The notes below the pieces were generated by a model. It made no database searches, was not told the DNA's origin, and saw only the letters and a list, made by a program, of their open reading frames with translations. Below, one piece after another: positions 1 through 10,887 of a stretch of 64,000 nucleotides of DNA (within the stretch, counting starts at the first letter, position 1; every line of letters begins with the position of its first letter). Origin of the DNA: Podospora comata (lineage: Eukaryota; Ascomycota; Sordariomycetes; Sordariales; Podosporaceae); the NCBI GenBank assembly GCA_017354895.1, contig CP071495.1:3455001-3519000 (forward strand), written 5' to 3'. The position numbers and the translations under genes are program-made.

Positions 1-1
1 T

Positions 2-803
2 CAAAGTGACGATTTTCAAACCACGTTAACCTCCCCCGTTTCGCCAGTCCAGAGGTCCAATGCAAACACCAACCGCCCGCTTCCGCGGCGCCCATCAGTC
101 GCATTTTCCGTAACATCTCAATCTTCAGCGGTCTCCGTCGCAAGCACCACCCAGTCTGCTGCTATGATTCAAGTGGGACCTCGAGGAACCATGGGATGCA
201 TCATTCAGGCTCCTGAGCCACCTCGCTTGGTGCTCTTCATCAGAGGAAGAACATCAGCAGAGCCAAGTAGTCTGTTGGCCATTGACAGTATGTTTCCTTC
301 CAGTTTTACTTTCTAGCTTTAGCTGATATGAGCAGTCAATTCAAATATTCGAATCAACCCGGACCTCTGCAAATGCCGCCAGGGACGGTCTGAACATCCT
401 CAAACACGCCAACAAGTAGCTCCATCACAGTGCTGCCAAGTCGTGCTTCAGCCTGCGGGAGGACGAGACAAAATCTATGCCAAGGAGACAGCCGCTCCCG
501 AAGACACGAAAAGCGTCAACAATAAGAAGAAGAACAATGGGGGCGGGACAGAAGGGGTCTCAACGTGGAATCTGGCCAGTGCTGGCAGGTTTCAACAGTA
601 CAATGATTTGAGCAAGGGTGGTATGAAGCAGGTCAAGAAATTGAAGCTTGTGACTATTGAGTTTGACAGTGTCCAAGGTATGTGTGCTTCTGTCTCTGTT
701 ACAACTTGCAACTTGAAGTATCTGACATGATTTAGCTCGGCAGCGGTTCGTTACAAACTTTAACGACTTGAAGGAGCTGTACTCGAAGTATGCGGTGGTA
801 TGA
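2..803 (+). CDS. Unknown protein, C-terminal part (gene enters from left edge)
   Basis: No domain recognised. The reading frame runs off the left edge, so the start is outside the window. Three exons fit: 2-287, 336-677 and 736-803, with TGA at 801-803. Both introns start GTATGT (288 and 678) and end AG (335 and 735). A CTGAT branch-like site lies just before the first acceptor, and codon phase is kept across both junctions. The visible product starts with a Ser/Thr/Pro-rich, low-complexity stretch, passes through a basic KKKNNGGG linker, and ends FNDLKELYSKYAVV. The exon model is fairly secure; the function is unknown. The neighbour downstream is on the same strand, separated by about 475 bases. 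Confidence 0.55.
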
Positions 804-1278
804 TTAGATGTTTTAGCTTATACACGACAGTGATGGATATACCCGGTTTTGTGTTGGCGTTCTGTGTAAGGATTTGATTTATACAAATGCTGTTTTTGTG
901 TACGAGAGAGCAAGTCACGGTGGCCTGTGCATGGTGTGTACAATACAATTGAAGTCTTATTTTAAAAAGTAAACTCTATTTCATTACACATGGGTTCATA
1001 GTGCATGTCTTTCCCAAAGCCCTTTATGACTTGGCAGCCGGGGTAATGCTCCTCCGATATTACCTACCCTGCATCCAACCATACGTCGTGCAGCGTCTGC
1101 CTAAGTAGTGAGTAGCAGGCCACCATTCAGAGCCGGCTCTTATGTTGATACCTAAGTATCTCAGGTTCCATCAAGCTTAAATCGACATCTCTTCCATCCC
1201 CCCGGCCCCCATCTTCAATTCCGTCACATCATCACCCCTCACACGTTGAACCAAACAACATCCCTCCACCTACCCACC
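804..1278. other. Intergenic, 475 bases
   Basis: 3' flank of the unknown gene and promoter of the reductase gene. AT-rich around 940-1000; a C-rich stretch lies just before the next ATG (1195-1240). No gene or repeat seen. Confidence 0.5.
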
Positions 1279-1884
1279 ATGCCCCGCAAAGTCCGGTACA
1301 ACCTCGCCGCCTCGCTCGACGGCTTCATAGCCACCCCCACCGGCTCCTACAGCTGGATCGTCGACGACAAGACGATTGATTTCAATAACCTGTACGCCCA
1401 GTTCGGCTGCTTTATCATGGGCCGAACAACACACGAGGCATATCTTGCCATGGACCCCGTAGAGAACCCTTTGCGGGCTTACTACAAAACAGGGAGCGTG
1501 GTTGTTGTTGGCGACACCCTGGATCGAGATCTGGAGACACAGGTTGAGGTTGTGAAGCTAGGGGAGGTGGAGTCTTTTGTCAGGGCGCTCAAGGGGAGGG
1601 ATGGGGAAACGGATGGTGATATCTGGCTTATGGGTGGGGGCAAGTTGGCGGGGGAGATGCTGAGGTTGGGACTGGTTGACACGGTGGAGGTGGCGGTTAT
1701 GCCGGTGTTGCTGGGGGAGGGGGTGAAGATGTTTGAGGGAAAGGGAAGAGAGGATGGGTGGAGGTTGGAGTTGAGGGGATGTGAGAGGAAAGAGACGGGG
1801 ATTTTGATGCTGGAGTATGATGTTCTTTATGGGGGAGCCCTGGAGATGATGACAAGGAGTGAATTTCGGGGGGTATCATTCTAG
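1279..1884 (+). CDS. RibD C-terminal / dihydrofolate-reductase-fold family protein
   Basis: A 201-residue single-exon protein of the RibD_C/DHFR-like fold, which binds NAD(P)H and reduces pterin- or flavin-type substrates; the actual substrate cannot be read from sequence. Hallmarks: the N-terminal strand with AASLDGFIA (about residues 9-17), FIMGRTTHEAY (about 45-55), and the nucleotide-binding segment IWLMGGGKLAGEMLRLGLVD (about 115-134) followed by MPVLLGEG. Stand-alone fungal and bacterial members have about 180-220 residues, so it is full length. The start is the ATG at 1279 in ACCATGC context; an upstream in-frame TTG at 1246 is not a credible start. The last 20 residues look like a nonconserved extension. 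Confidence 0.85.
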   Translation: MPRKVRYNLAASLDGFIATPTGSYSWIVDDKTIDFNNLYAQFGCFIMGRTTHEAYLAMDPVENPLRAYYKTGSVVVVGDTLDRDLETQVEVVKLGEVESFVRALKGRDGETDGDIWLMGGGKLAGEMLRLGLVDTVEVAVMPVLLGEGVKMFEGKGREDGWRLELRGCERKETGILMLEYDVLYGGALEMMTRSEFRGVSF

Positions 1885-1966
1885 ATATCAAAGAACGCCC
1901 TTGATCCAGCCTTTTCCTCTTATACAACCTCTGTCCAAGAGCTGAAGAAACGGCACCAGATCAGCC

Positions 1967-3429
1967 CTACATCACATATCTCCCCTCCTCATCAAACCCA
2001 ACCGAATACGGCCACCTCCTCCTCCTCAAATCCCACCAACTAGGCCTCACATACGCCGCCGGCCTCTGCAACTTCTCCAGACAAATCCCCCTATTATTCC
2101 TCCTCCTCCAGTCTCCCTTCTTCCCCAACCCGCACTCACACCTACACCCATGGCCCCCTTCCTGCTCCTCACTCATCCCCTTCGGTGCCTTGCCAATCAT
2201 CTCATTATCCAAAAGCTGCTTCCCCTTGGCATTCTGAGGACACTGCCAAAAAGGCTCATGATAATACCCAACATCACTAAAATGATGCATCTCCTTCGCC
2301 TCAAGCAGCAAGTGCACCGCCAGCGAGTGAATCGGCGCGTCTCCCCACCTCTCCCGATAAAAACCCCCCGTTTTATCCAAATGTCTAAACAGTTTCTGGT
2401 ATTGTTCCCCTCTGAAGAAATCCAAGTCTGCAATTTCAAAGTTGGACCAATAGTGACACAAATTCCACTTCTCGCCCTTGATGTCGTAGTGTTCTCGCCG
2501 AAGGACCTTCCCAAGCAGCCAGCGGATGGGCGCCGGTTTCAGCAGCCAGTTCGTCTCCTCGTCAATCATGGCTTTCCAGTTGGGGTGCATGGGGATGTTG
2601 TTTTGCGTTCGGAACTCGTCGACGGTTCGGAATAACGAGGGGCACGTGTTGGGTTCCTCCCAGAGGGCGACAGTGTAGCCGTATTTTTTGCCGCGGTCGG
2701 CCATCATGACGAAGGGGTCGTAGGTGAGGGAGCAGCCGTAGCTGACGCCTGGCTCGAGGCGCCAGTAGTATTTGTATTCTTTCAGGGCGTCGAGGTTGTA
2801 GAATTCACTGTTGACACATGACGTTAGTTTCGAGCCATCTCGTGAGAAGAGAGGGTGAAAACACACCCAGAATAAAACCGACACATGTGATGATACCCCT
2901 CAATCTCCCCCTTATACACCCCCTCTTCCTTCTGCTTCCTCAAATACTCCCCCACCACCTCCTCCGTCAACCCCGCAGTCGGTCCCCATATCCCCTCGGG
3001 TATGACCTCAAACCTCACCTCCCCACTCACAACCTCCTTCATCCCCCTGACAAACTCCTCGCTCCAGGGCTCATTGTTCAGAAACAGCACCGGGTATTTG
3101 AACCACTTGTTAAACCTCTCCTCCACATTCTCCACCGTCTTCCTCGCCTCGTTGAGCTCGCTGTTCCTCGCCAGCATAACCAGCACCGCGCTCTCCCGCG
3201 GCCGCGTCACCAGCTTGGAAACATCCTGACATCCAATTGAGAACGGCTCGTCAAGATTATGATGTTCGGCCGGTCGGGGGATCGACAGCGACACCTGGCT
3301 GTGGTAGAAGGCCTCGAGGACGGAGAGCAGGAGTATCAGCGCCGAGAGTCTGAACAAGAGGTTCACGCGACGGGAGCGGGGCAGGCGGCGCGATATGGCT
3401 TGGAGGGAAGGATGGAGGAGAAATTTCAT
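1967..3429 (-). CDS. KTR/KRE2-type alpha-1,2-mannosyltransferase (GT15)
   Basis: Glycosyltransferase family 15, a GDP-mannose-dependent enzyme that extends N- and O-linked mannose chains in the Golgi. Exons 3429-2867 and 2807-1967 are joined across a 59-nt intron (2808-2866; GTGTGT...CAACAG) in phase 2, giving 467 residues. The ATG at 3429 gives a short basic tail followed by a signal anchor at about residues 24-43, the usual type II topology. Family motifs are intact: ARNSELNEARKTVENVEERFN, YPVLFLNNEPW, MCRFYSG(E)FY at the splice junction, YYWRLEPGVSYGC with the metal/GDP-binding region, WNLCHYWSNFEIADLDFFRG, and GGFYRERWGDAPIHSLAVHLL. The C-terminus carries the usual Cys pair and then a basic tail of uncertain value. 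Confident family assignment; which KTR paralogue is unclear. Confidence 0.9.
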
Positions 3430-3846
3430 CGTTTTGGGCGGAGGCGACGGTTGTGGTGGTGCTGTCGCCGGGTCATCTTGGGAGAGCGATGTTGTAGAGT
3501 TCAAAAGTTTCAAAACGCGAGAAAGTTGGAATGGAGATTGGGGATGACGATGGGTGGAGCTAGACAGGGGGTTCGGCTCCGTTTGCAGGGATCATCAACA
3601 GCGTATCATTGGGGCCCTTGGGGCCAAGTGGGTGCCAAGGGGGATGATTTGGGATGGTAACCCTAACCCAGGCTTGGAACAGCTTATCCTACGACTTGAC
3701 CAATCTTGCTTCAATCGTTCAGGGAGGCATAATAGGAGCCTGCAACGCCGGGGAAACAGAGAAACTGCAGTGAATAGATGATGATGTCTGAAGGGTTTCT
3801 CAAGCATCTTTTAAGGCCTCTTTGCTATCATCACCCAGGCCTCGCC
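3430..3846. other. Intergenic, 417 bases
   Basis: Promoter side of the mannosyltransferase and 3' end of the decayed NACHT-WD gene. It includes a G-rich segment (3540-3660). Nothing else seen. Confidence 0.4.
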
Positions 3847-6800
3847 TCACACAGCAACCAACAGCACCTTCTCATCAAACTCCATAAACCCATTCACCCA
3901 CACGAACTGTGACCCTACCGCAATAGTCATCAAACCCTTCGACACAATCCCAGTCACAGGTATATTATCCCCCGTGTGCCACGTCGGCGGAATAAAAAAG
4001 TTCCTCGAATAATGTGTCGTTTCCCCCAGATTCTTCACACTCATCGAACACACCCACTGCTTCGTGTCAAGAAAAAACAAAGTCGACCGAAGGATCCCGA
4101 CAAACCTCAGTACCTCGACATTCTCAAATGCCCGATGCTGGATCGCCGTTACCTCCTGCTGAACACCGCCTGCAAGTTTTGCCGTGTCTAGCACAGCAAA
4201 AACATTAGATCTTCCTTTTCTTTGCCCGCATGTTTTGAGACCATAGTATCGAGATTTCGGATGTGAGACCCACGAGTCCGAGAGACCGAGAAATGGGCAA
4301 AGTGCTTCTGGGATTTCGAGGCTGACGGGTTCGCCTAGCTGGCTAAGGGAAGACCAGTCAAAAAGGTGTGTCGTTCCGTTTCCGTGTATGGCGAGCAAGC
4401 GGTCGGTGTCGGATGGGTCAGTTCCCCAAAAAGCGCCCAGTTCGACGGTTTTGGACTACCTCGTGATCGTCCATGTCGTCGTCAGTAGCATCCCCATACT
4501 CGTCGGTGCGCACATCGTCACCAGTAGCCCCATCATCTTCCAGCCGAGCCTGAGGAAGGTTGACAGAAATCAGCCTGGCTCTATTCTCATAGGCAATCAG
4601 TAGCCGCGTGCCATCAGGGTTGAGGATTCCTTGACAAGGGGAGAGCTCTCCGTCCTCGTAGTGGTGGCAACAAGACAGCTTCGATGTGTAGTGTCGTGAT
4701 TGGTTATCGAAGTAGGTTATGATGCATTGGCCCCTCCCGGTGCTGCTGAGGAGCAGGTTCTTGCTGCTATTCCAATCCAACGGCATAGTCCAGCGGTTAT
4801 TGAACCTTGAACAGGACAGAGGCTGGAATCTGTTGGCAGGAATCCCGCCCGTGTCAACTTCATAGGCCTCTATGAACCCGTCCACTCTTCCAATAAACAA
4901 AAGAGATCCTTTGGTTGTCAGAATCTGTTTGATGCTGCCAGCGGAGGCCAAGGCCAATGTTTGTGAGGTAATCACAGTGCCATTTATATTGTCTGAAGGG
5001 GGAAGGGCCTTGCTCTTGCAAGTCGTATCCAGGTGTTTGCCATAGCGGTAACGCTCCGAAACCAGCACCGGAGGAGTCCAAATATTGCAACATTTGGCCC
5101 GAGGATCGAAAAGCTTTAGGTTATCTGTCGAGAATGTGAGGCCGTGACTTGGCTCAAAGGCATCCCCTTCAAAGGGCGGGATCCGGTACATCGGTTGCAA
5201 GGTTTCGAACAAAAGCAAGTGGATCAATCCATCATCCGCCCCGCCGACCAAGATGTGGCCATCAGAGGTTGCGTTGAGGTAATCAAACGCGGTGTTGAAA
5301 TGGCGCCCCGCAATCGGCTCAAGAGTCCAGGGGCTATATGTGACCAGATCACCGTCGTCGTATGACACGGCTAGCAGGTCCGTGCCGTTCACGCGCCTAA
5401 GTATGACTCCACGAATGGCGATTTCGACGTTTCTTTTCCTCGCCGCTGTAAATGGCCCAGTGTTTTATTTTCTTCCACGTCCCAAACCTCCAGTTTTGAT
5501 GATCCGTAGATCAGTACCGCAATATGTTGTGCAGGGGCGAGATTCATGAACCAAGGTGCAGGCTCAATATCTATTGCGCTGTCTGCCTCGCCGTCCGAGG
5601 AGTCGAAATCTAGATCATGACGAAGTGAGCGTGTTGCCCTTGAACCATCATGTCTGTTGAACCGGACGAGTGTTTTTAGACGAGCATTGGCAAGTGTGAT
5701 GTGCTCTCTCCGTCAGGGGTGAAAGCCACTTCGCAAGCGAGAAAATCTAGAGGCTGCGACCAGATACAGGGAAAAGATGACCCATCCACCGTGCGCACGT
5801 CCCAAAGAGAAAGCTTTCGAGCACTACACGTCGCTAGAATCGTTACTTTGGGATCGAAAGCCACCTGTCGTACCCTTCCTCCATGTGAGACTGTCCCCAC
5901 AGGCTCGAATGAACTGAACTCGGTGTTCCGATAAATCGATACGCTCCCGTCAGACAACGCAATGGCCAGTAAGTGATCGTTGCAAGCAACGGCAGTAGGG
6001 TGGTTAGAGAACAGGTAGCATGTCAACCGATCTCCCCAGCTCTTTTCGGCAAGTCCTGCTACCCTGAACCGTGTGCTGAATTTTGAAAACAACCGGTTGA
6101 TGATCGATGAATGCGGGCAAAGGTAAGGGGCCAGAAAGTAGATCGACGCAGGCGAGTCGAGAAGACAAGATTGAAATATGGCAATTATCCGATCGATGTC
6201 TGTCACCCATGCTTCCAGGCTGCTCAAATCCATGTTGTCATCTCGCATATCATTGTTTCGCCGTGATAGACAACCCTTTAATCGGTGATTGGCCTCCTGG
6301 AGTATCGATAAATCCCCCATATTAGCGATATGTTCGATCCATGCCAAGATATTTGTTGAGAGAAGAAACGTGTTCAGTAGTGCGAGTGAGTGCGCCGATG
6401 AAGTGCCATGGGTAAGATGAAATGAAAAGCTGGCAGCCGCATACTTTGAAAAGGGCGAGATGTTCCCTGTCAATTTCGGCGTGTATTGTCGACTCATGGT
6501 TGGTATGAAGACGCTACTGTAGAGAGTGGCCAGACAGATCTTTGACAGCCTTTCATGGGCTGCTTGTCGGTCTATCCAAAGTCCTTTACGCTTCTGGATA
6601 AGGAAGGTTGCGGTGGTCTCGTGTGCTACTTGAACCCTTGATTCTCTGTCCACAAATATTAGATGTCCAGTAATAGACTCGAGCTGGGTCGGAGATGCTA
6701 TGACTGTACGGCCAATATCGAGTTTAATAGCCTCATAAAGCTCCGAAACAAGCAGTGGTCGTTGCGCGCAAATAACCCAATCCAATATGCATTTAACCAG

Positions 6801-7752
6801 CTCGTAAGTGGAAGAGTCCTCGATGGAGTTCGTGATGCGTGAATAAAGCGCGCTCATCTTGGATGGGATTCCCTTCAGAGCCTAGCCTGGTAGTTAGCCT
6901 CGGCCATTTGAAACGCCAGTGATCGCAATGGTGATGCCACATTCGCTCCGGACCGGTCGTTGTGTCGAAAGAAGTAGAAGCTGCAGTCCAGTTTGTGCGA
7001 CTCCAGATATTTGATGACATGAGTGGAAGCGATCGATTTGCCCGTACCTGGTCGCCCAGACAGCCACAGGATTCTGGGGCAATGACCGCTTGAACTTCCG
7101 GGTAACCCAGCCATATCGGTGTAGCCATTCACCCATGCTTGGAAAACATCGTTGCTGGCCAACCACTGGCAGGAACCACGGTGCTGCTTCTCGTTGAGGG
7201 CAAGGAAGATTGACTCTGGCCGTTTCTCGATCCGAAGAAATGAGGAGATCTGTTTCATCTGTGACCGATGCAGATTTGTCGGTTGGTCCAAGGCTGTTCT
7301 AACGTGTTTAGTCAACGTCTAAACCAGCATCATTTCTGAAAGTGACCACCTACTCTTTAATTCCAGTTGCTTGATGGTGGAAAGGAAAGAATTACATAAG
7401 ACCAAGTAATTTGGACTAGTGGGGCTGTCAAATTTGCAGAGATGGTGGTGATCGGCCTCCATGTATCGAACATGCTCTCCAGGAAGCCCTTTAGCGTCAG
7501 AGTTAGACAACAATCAGCTTGAAAGTGGTCGGATGTGCAACCAACCGAGAACAGCAGATTCCTTTTCCACAACAAGGCCAAAGCTCATCGGAACGCTTTC
7601 GAAGAAGGACCATATCTGTATTCTGTTGCAGACATGGCGGAATTCGTCGTTCAGGTGCTATTACCATAGGTTAGGCAGTGGCCAAAAATGCCGAGAAAAC
7701 AAGGGACGGACATACATCAAATGGTCCGGTTTGCAGGAACAAGATCGTTAAT
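3847..7752 (-). pseudogene. Decayed STAND receptor: hydrolase remnant - NACHT - WD40-like propeller
   Basis: Read on the minus strand, the order is: C-terminal part of a SesB-like alpha/beta hydrolase domain (about 7752-7360; LNDEFRHVCNRIQIWSFFE, VVEKESAVLG and ADHHHLCKFDSP are typical), an intron with CTAAC branch near 7655-7715, a NACHT start with Walker A GRPGTGKS (about 7050), then helices and divergent WD40-type repeats down to the stop at 3847. It is a fungal NLR of the hydrolase-NACHT-WD class, which detects non-self and triggers cell death. It is broken: the coding frame changes at least four times between 3.8 and 7.3 kb, and the middle of the NACHT domain (Walker B, sensor region) is missing, since QMAEANYQAR runs directly into KGIPSKMSALYSR (near 6860). 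Normal 50-80 nt introns do not explain these jumps. Confidence 0.8.
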
Positions 7753-7900
7753 GAAGGATTTTGTTCCGTTACCTGCTACATTCCTGTATAGTCACCCGAC
7801 AACATTTTTTTGGCTCAGTTCGTATTAGTCTCAGAAGCTGAGCAAAGAGTGAGCGCAGTGAGCATCGCCCTGAGCCGAAGTGGGTCCAAGGACGGCCCGG
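7753..7900. other. Junction between NLR remnant and LTR end
   Basis: The hydrolase-like frame fades out here on the minus strand. A short direct motif, GTGAGCGCAGTGAGC, lies at about 7850. The sequence stops at the TGTGAC that marks the LTR terminus at 7901. Confidence 0.35.
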
Positions 7901-8225
7901 TGTGACGATCCCCTATCCAGAACCTCTGAAAGGGACACAGTTGAAGGTAGCTTCTAGATGATAGATCGGTGCAGCCAAAAGATGCACAACAGTAGGCTTG
8001 TCTCAGTCGTACTTGTAAGCTTGTACTAGAACTTGTATTGCTCCATCAATCCGTGAGTTTATATACTGTAAATGCGACCAAAAAGACTCTGCATCTCGCT
8101 GCCGTGAGATCTGTTGGTAGCTCTTTGAGCTACGTCTTGACATTAGAGCCTGTCCGTACCCGGCGGAATAGAGCGTAGACTGTAGTTTTGCTGAATACCA
8201 CTGCCATTGACCTGTCAACCTGTGC
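7901..8225 (-). mobile_element. Solo-LTR-like fossil, Ty3/Gypsy type (inner boundary approximate)
   Basis: The sequence starting TGTGACGATCCCC at 7901 is the reverse complement of the LTR 3' end that closes the Gypsy fossil at 17075. Shared stretches include CTTCAACTGTG, CCCTTTCAGAGGTT and GGATAGGGG before the CA terminus, plus the AGCTGCACCGA-like block. A TATA-like site lies on the minus strand near 8055. The inner edge is a guess; no target duplication was found. Old and diverged. Confidence 0.55.
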
Positions 8226-8259
8226 TATCCGTGACAAGGTTAATGACATGAAATCCCAG

Positions 8260-8415
8260 CCTTCTGCTAAAGCCAGAAACGGCTTTTTTCATTTTGCCTG
8301 TGTAGGCAGCGATGGTCTGCCTTTGCTGGAGCTAGAAACAGCTTCTACATTTTAACCTGGGCAACAAGGCATAGGGAACCGCTGCCTTTATTGAAGCCAT
8401 GAATAGCTTCTAATG
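8260..8415. repeat. Degenerate tandem repeat, about 60-65 bp x 2.5
   Basis: Three units start at 8260, 8320 and 8385. Each opens CCTT(T)-N-TG and carries an AGCCAGAAACGGCTTTT / AGCTAGAAACAGCTTCT / AGCCATGAATAGCTTCT core, itself a small inverted repeat. The first two continue CATTTT...CCTG..GGCA. No coding potential; units have diverged by roughly a third. Confidence 0.5.
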
Positions 8416-8826
8416 GCGATACACAATAAGTCTGTAGGTGATTGTGGATGAAACTACACTTCCGGATTCTTGAGGCTATTTCCCTCGTGGATTCTCTTAT
8501 TCTTTTGAAGCATCATCCGCTGCAACATGAGAGTGTCAAGGAGTGTGACGAACCGATGATCAGAGCCTCTGAGAGCGATACTGGGTTGATGACACACGTA
8601 GCCACCAACAGGCCTTGGCTACGACCAACAGCACAGTAAACTCTAAGTCCTAGGCCAGTTATTGGAAAGTGAAGCGAGCAAATAAGCCACAGGTGGCATG
8701 GGCAGACGTATTATTGATTAGGTCATGTATATTGAGATGGGGCTAAATGCGAGGAGATGATAGTAAGAAGAAAACTTCTTAAGACCGTGGCTAACTGCAG
8801 TTTCCAGTCACGTATGAAAACCAACA
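8416..8826. other. Intergenic, about 410 bases
   Basis: 3' flank of the HeLo-like gene. AT-rich in part; no element or gene recognised. Confidence 0.4.
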
Positions 8827-9710
8827 TCATTTGCTGAAGAGGTTGCTAAAAGAGCCTGCATCCATTTGCCCTTGAAATGCACGGCTACTCTTCGTGGCCG
8901 TTAGGCTGCCAAACGACTGGTCCACGCCTGGCTGTGCCACGCCGACTATCCCTTGCATAGCAATCGAATGGTCGTCTGTCTTCATATCACCAAACTTCTG
9001 CCCGGTACGCCATGCGCGGGTCGCCGACAGAGTCTTCTGGCAGACATCTCTAAGGCTGTCCGTTAACCGCGCGCTCGAGTCTCCCTCAGCAGTTATGCCG
9101 TCGTCATCTGCTTGTGGCTCTGGTTCTCTTATCGATAGTTGTGCACTCAGATTGGCTAGAGCCTGCTCCTGTGTAGCAAATTGAGTCCGAAGCTGATCGA
9201 TATTCCCAGAGGTGCGGCTCGAAACAATCCTATTCTGTGTTAGTGGAGTTTCTCGGTTAAATGAGTGGGATCTGTACAGCGTGATTGAAGATAGAACCAT
9301 CGTGATGGTTCTTTGACAGTCCGCCAAATCTCTGTTTAGTTTATTTATCTTTGTGTCTTAAAGTATACGACGAGTCTGTCGCGTTTGCTGAAATGCGAAT
9401 CCGTTGAATGGCTGGTAACTCTTGTCATGGCAGCTGTGAATCCTTGACAAATAGACTTTGTCGACTCTAACACCTTGTTAAGCTCTATCTCCTTGAGAAC
9501 GGAATCGACTGTGTCAGGCGCACAATTCGTTTCGAGTGTTCGCGCTAGAGTTCCTAACGTTGTTTGGGTCTGGGAAAGAAGGCTCTTGCTGTGCGAAACA
9601 GAATGTGGCGCATCTGCGAGTCCATCAACCAGGTCGTGAAGAGCCTTAGTGCTCTGTAACGCGGCAGTCGCAAGGGCTACAGCACTGGCAGTAACGCTGA
9701 GGGGATCCAT
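8827..9710 (-). pseudogene. HeLo-like cell-death-type effector with C-terminal shared motif (broken, about one break)
   Basis: ATG at 9710 (MDPLSVTASAVALATAALQS) opens a HeLo-like N-terminal domain, as found at the head of fungal STAND proteins and in stand-alone membrane-targeting effectors such as HELLP. A charged, Gln/Asp-rich middle follows, and then the C-terminus: GVDQSFG, ten residues, FQGQMDAGSFSNLF. That tail aligns with the N-terminus of the divergently transcribed NB-ARC-TPR gene starting at 10888. Known biology: HET-S and HELLP effectors receive an amyloid template from their partner NLR through such tails, and the HeLo domain then attacks membranes. The coding frame is interrupted about once, so this copy is likely inactive, unless the sequence is in error. 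Domain call is firm; the amyloid role of the tail is inference. Confidence 0.7.
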
Positions 9711-10230
9711 AATCCGTGGAGAAGAATGTGTGACAAGGGCTGTAATATCAGGGTTTGGAATAATGGTACAATTCAGACTAATAATCTTCAGTGGCCTCCA
9801 GTTCTTTGACTGTTGTCTATCGAACAGGTATTTATGCCTTACTTCCCAACGACTGGCTTAGGAGCCTGCAGTTACCCCTCATGGAGGCCTGACGGTGATC
9901 TGATGTTGATGTGGCCGTGGATGATTGGTTAGTTGCCGTGTGACAGAATATTGGAGAGGAGTTCGTTGACATTGGGTGTGACAAAGGCTGGAATCAAGGC
10001 TGGAATCAGGGCTTGGTAGTTCAGTTCAGTTAAAAAAAACATGCAGTGGTCTCAAGATCCTTGATAAGGAATCCTTTCGCTACAAGTGATCCAAGTTGGC
10101 AGCTTAGATCAATCCAGATTCCAGTGGTTATATATGGTGACGTGCACTCCAGTGCCCTGGAAAGTTGCAGTTTTAATATCTCGGTAAGATTCCTCAATGA
10201 TCAAAACCCTGTTGAAAATACCCGGAGGTA
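9711..10230. other. Upstream region of the HeLo-like gene
   Basis: This is the left half of the 1.18-kb divergent interval between effector and receptor genes. A poly-A run lies at 10034-10040 and a doubled GGAATCARGGC phrase near 9990-10010. No gene. Confidence 0.4.
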
Positions 10231-10335
10231 CAACTCCTCCACAGTATTTATTGTTAGTGTGACAGGGACATTTTTGGTGGAAGTTGCTATAAAATGACCC
10301 CTGCCGCACTAACAATAATAAAGCCTAAGGAGATG
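10231..10335. mobile_element. MITE-like hairpin element, copy 1 (TA-flanked, about 105 bp)
   Basis: Imperfect terminal inverted repeats of about 38 bp surround a short centre. The inner arms are TTATTGTTAGTGTGACAGGG and its complement CCCCTGCCGCACTAACAATA. The element is bounded by TA on both sides (10229-10230 and 10336-10337), as for Tc1/mariner-type insertions. A second copy with the same arms lies at 22885-22978. No coding capacity. Confidence 0.65.
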
Positions 10336-10394
10336 TAGACAAACAAACAGAGTCAGTGGTGTAAGCTGTGTCAAATCAGTCAAAGGGACCCGCT

Positions 10395-10665
10395 GTTAAG
10401 GGGTTAATATCTTGGTAGTTGGACCTGAGCCACCAGGTTCGGCCTCAACTAGCCACCTGGGAAACTCTCCCTCGTACAACACCAGAATTGACACCATTTT
10501 TGGGCCCCATATTGTATTTGACAAGCTGTAAGCTCTCCGGCCTAGCGTTTGTAAGAGACAACCGTTGATCATTGTTTTGTGCCATTTGGCTACACCGAAC
10601 TGGTATTCAGGAGTCGCCTTTGATCTAGTATCCCTCTCAGAGGTCCTGATCGAGGGTTCGTCACA
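10395..10665 (+). mobile_element. Solo-LTR-like fossil, Ty3/Gypsy type (left edge approximate)
   Basis: It ends at 10665 with the same terminal signature as the LTR ends at 7901 and 17075: TTTTGTGCCATTTGGCTACACCGAAC, a TTCAGGAGTCGCC block, TATCCCTCTCAGAGGT, then GGTTCGTCACA. A TG at 10395 is a possible left edge. No internal coding region. It sits in the shared promoter interval of the effector/receptor pair. Confidence 0.5.
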
Positions 10666-10887
10666 TTATGTGATGGGTGGTTTCCATGGCTCAGCCGCAC
10701 TCCGCCTCTTCCCACGTGATCTTTCCAGCTTACGCGCCAGGTTCATGCAGTTATCGTTCTTACTGGCATTATCTTCGTTTCCAAAAGCATTACTTCATCT
10801 CTGCAGTGATCTTCATCCAGCGGCCAGCGCGTCTCAGTTATAAAATTATTTCACATCACCTCCGAGAGAATTTCGTCAACTAGCGCA
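10666..10887. promoter_or_regulatory. Proximal promoter of the NB-ARC-TPR receptor gene
   Basis: About 220 bases between the LTR end and the ATG at 10888. It has a C/T-rich stretch (10740-10790), a CACGTG site at about 10713 and a TATAAAAT-like site at about 10840. The 5' leader is short if that site is used. Inference only. Confidence 0.35.

Noticed and set aside
6790-7130. Intron explanation for the frame jump in the NACHT gene
   Set aside because: No GT-AG pair of 45-100 nt joins the frames, and a large conserved part of the domain is missing, so loss of sequence is the simpler reading.
8827-9710. Possible intron inside the HeLo-like gene
   Set aside because: The only GT-AG pairs are shorter than fungal introns or break the family pattern; the gene is treated as broken.
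10565-10883. Short plus-strand frames upstream of the receptor
   Set aside because: They run across the LTR end and lack family or intron support.
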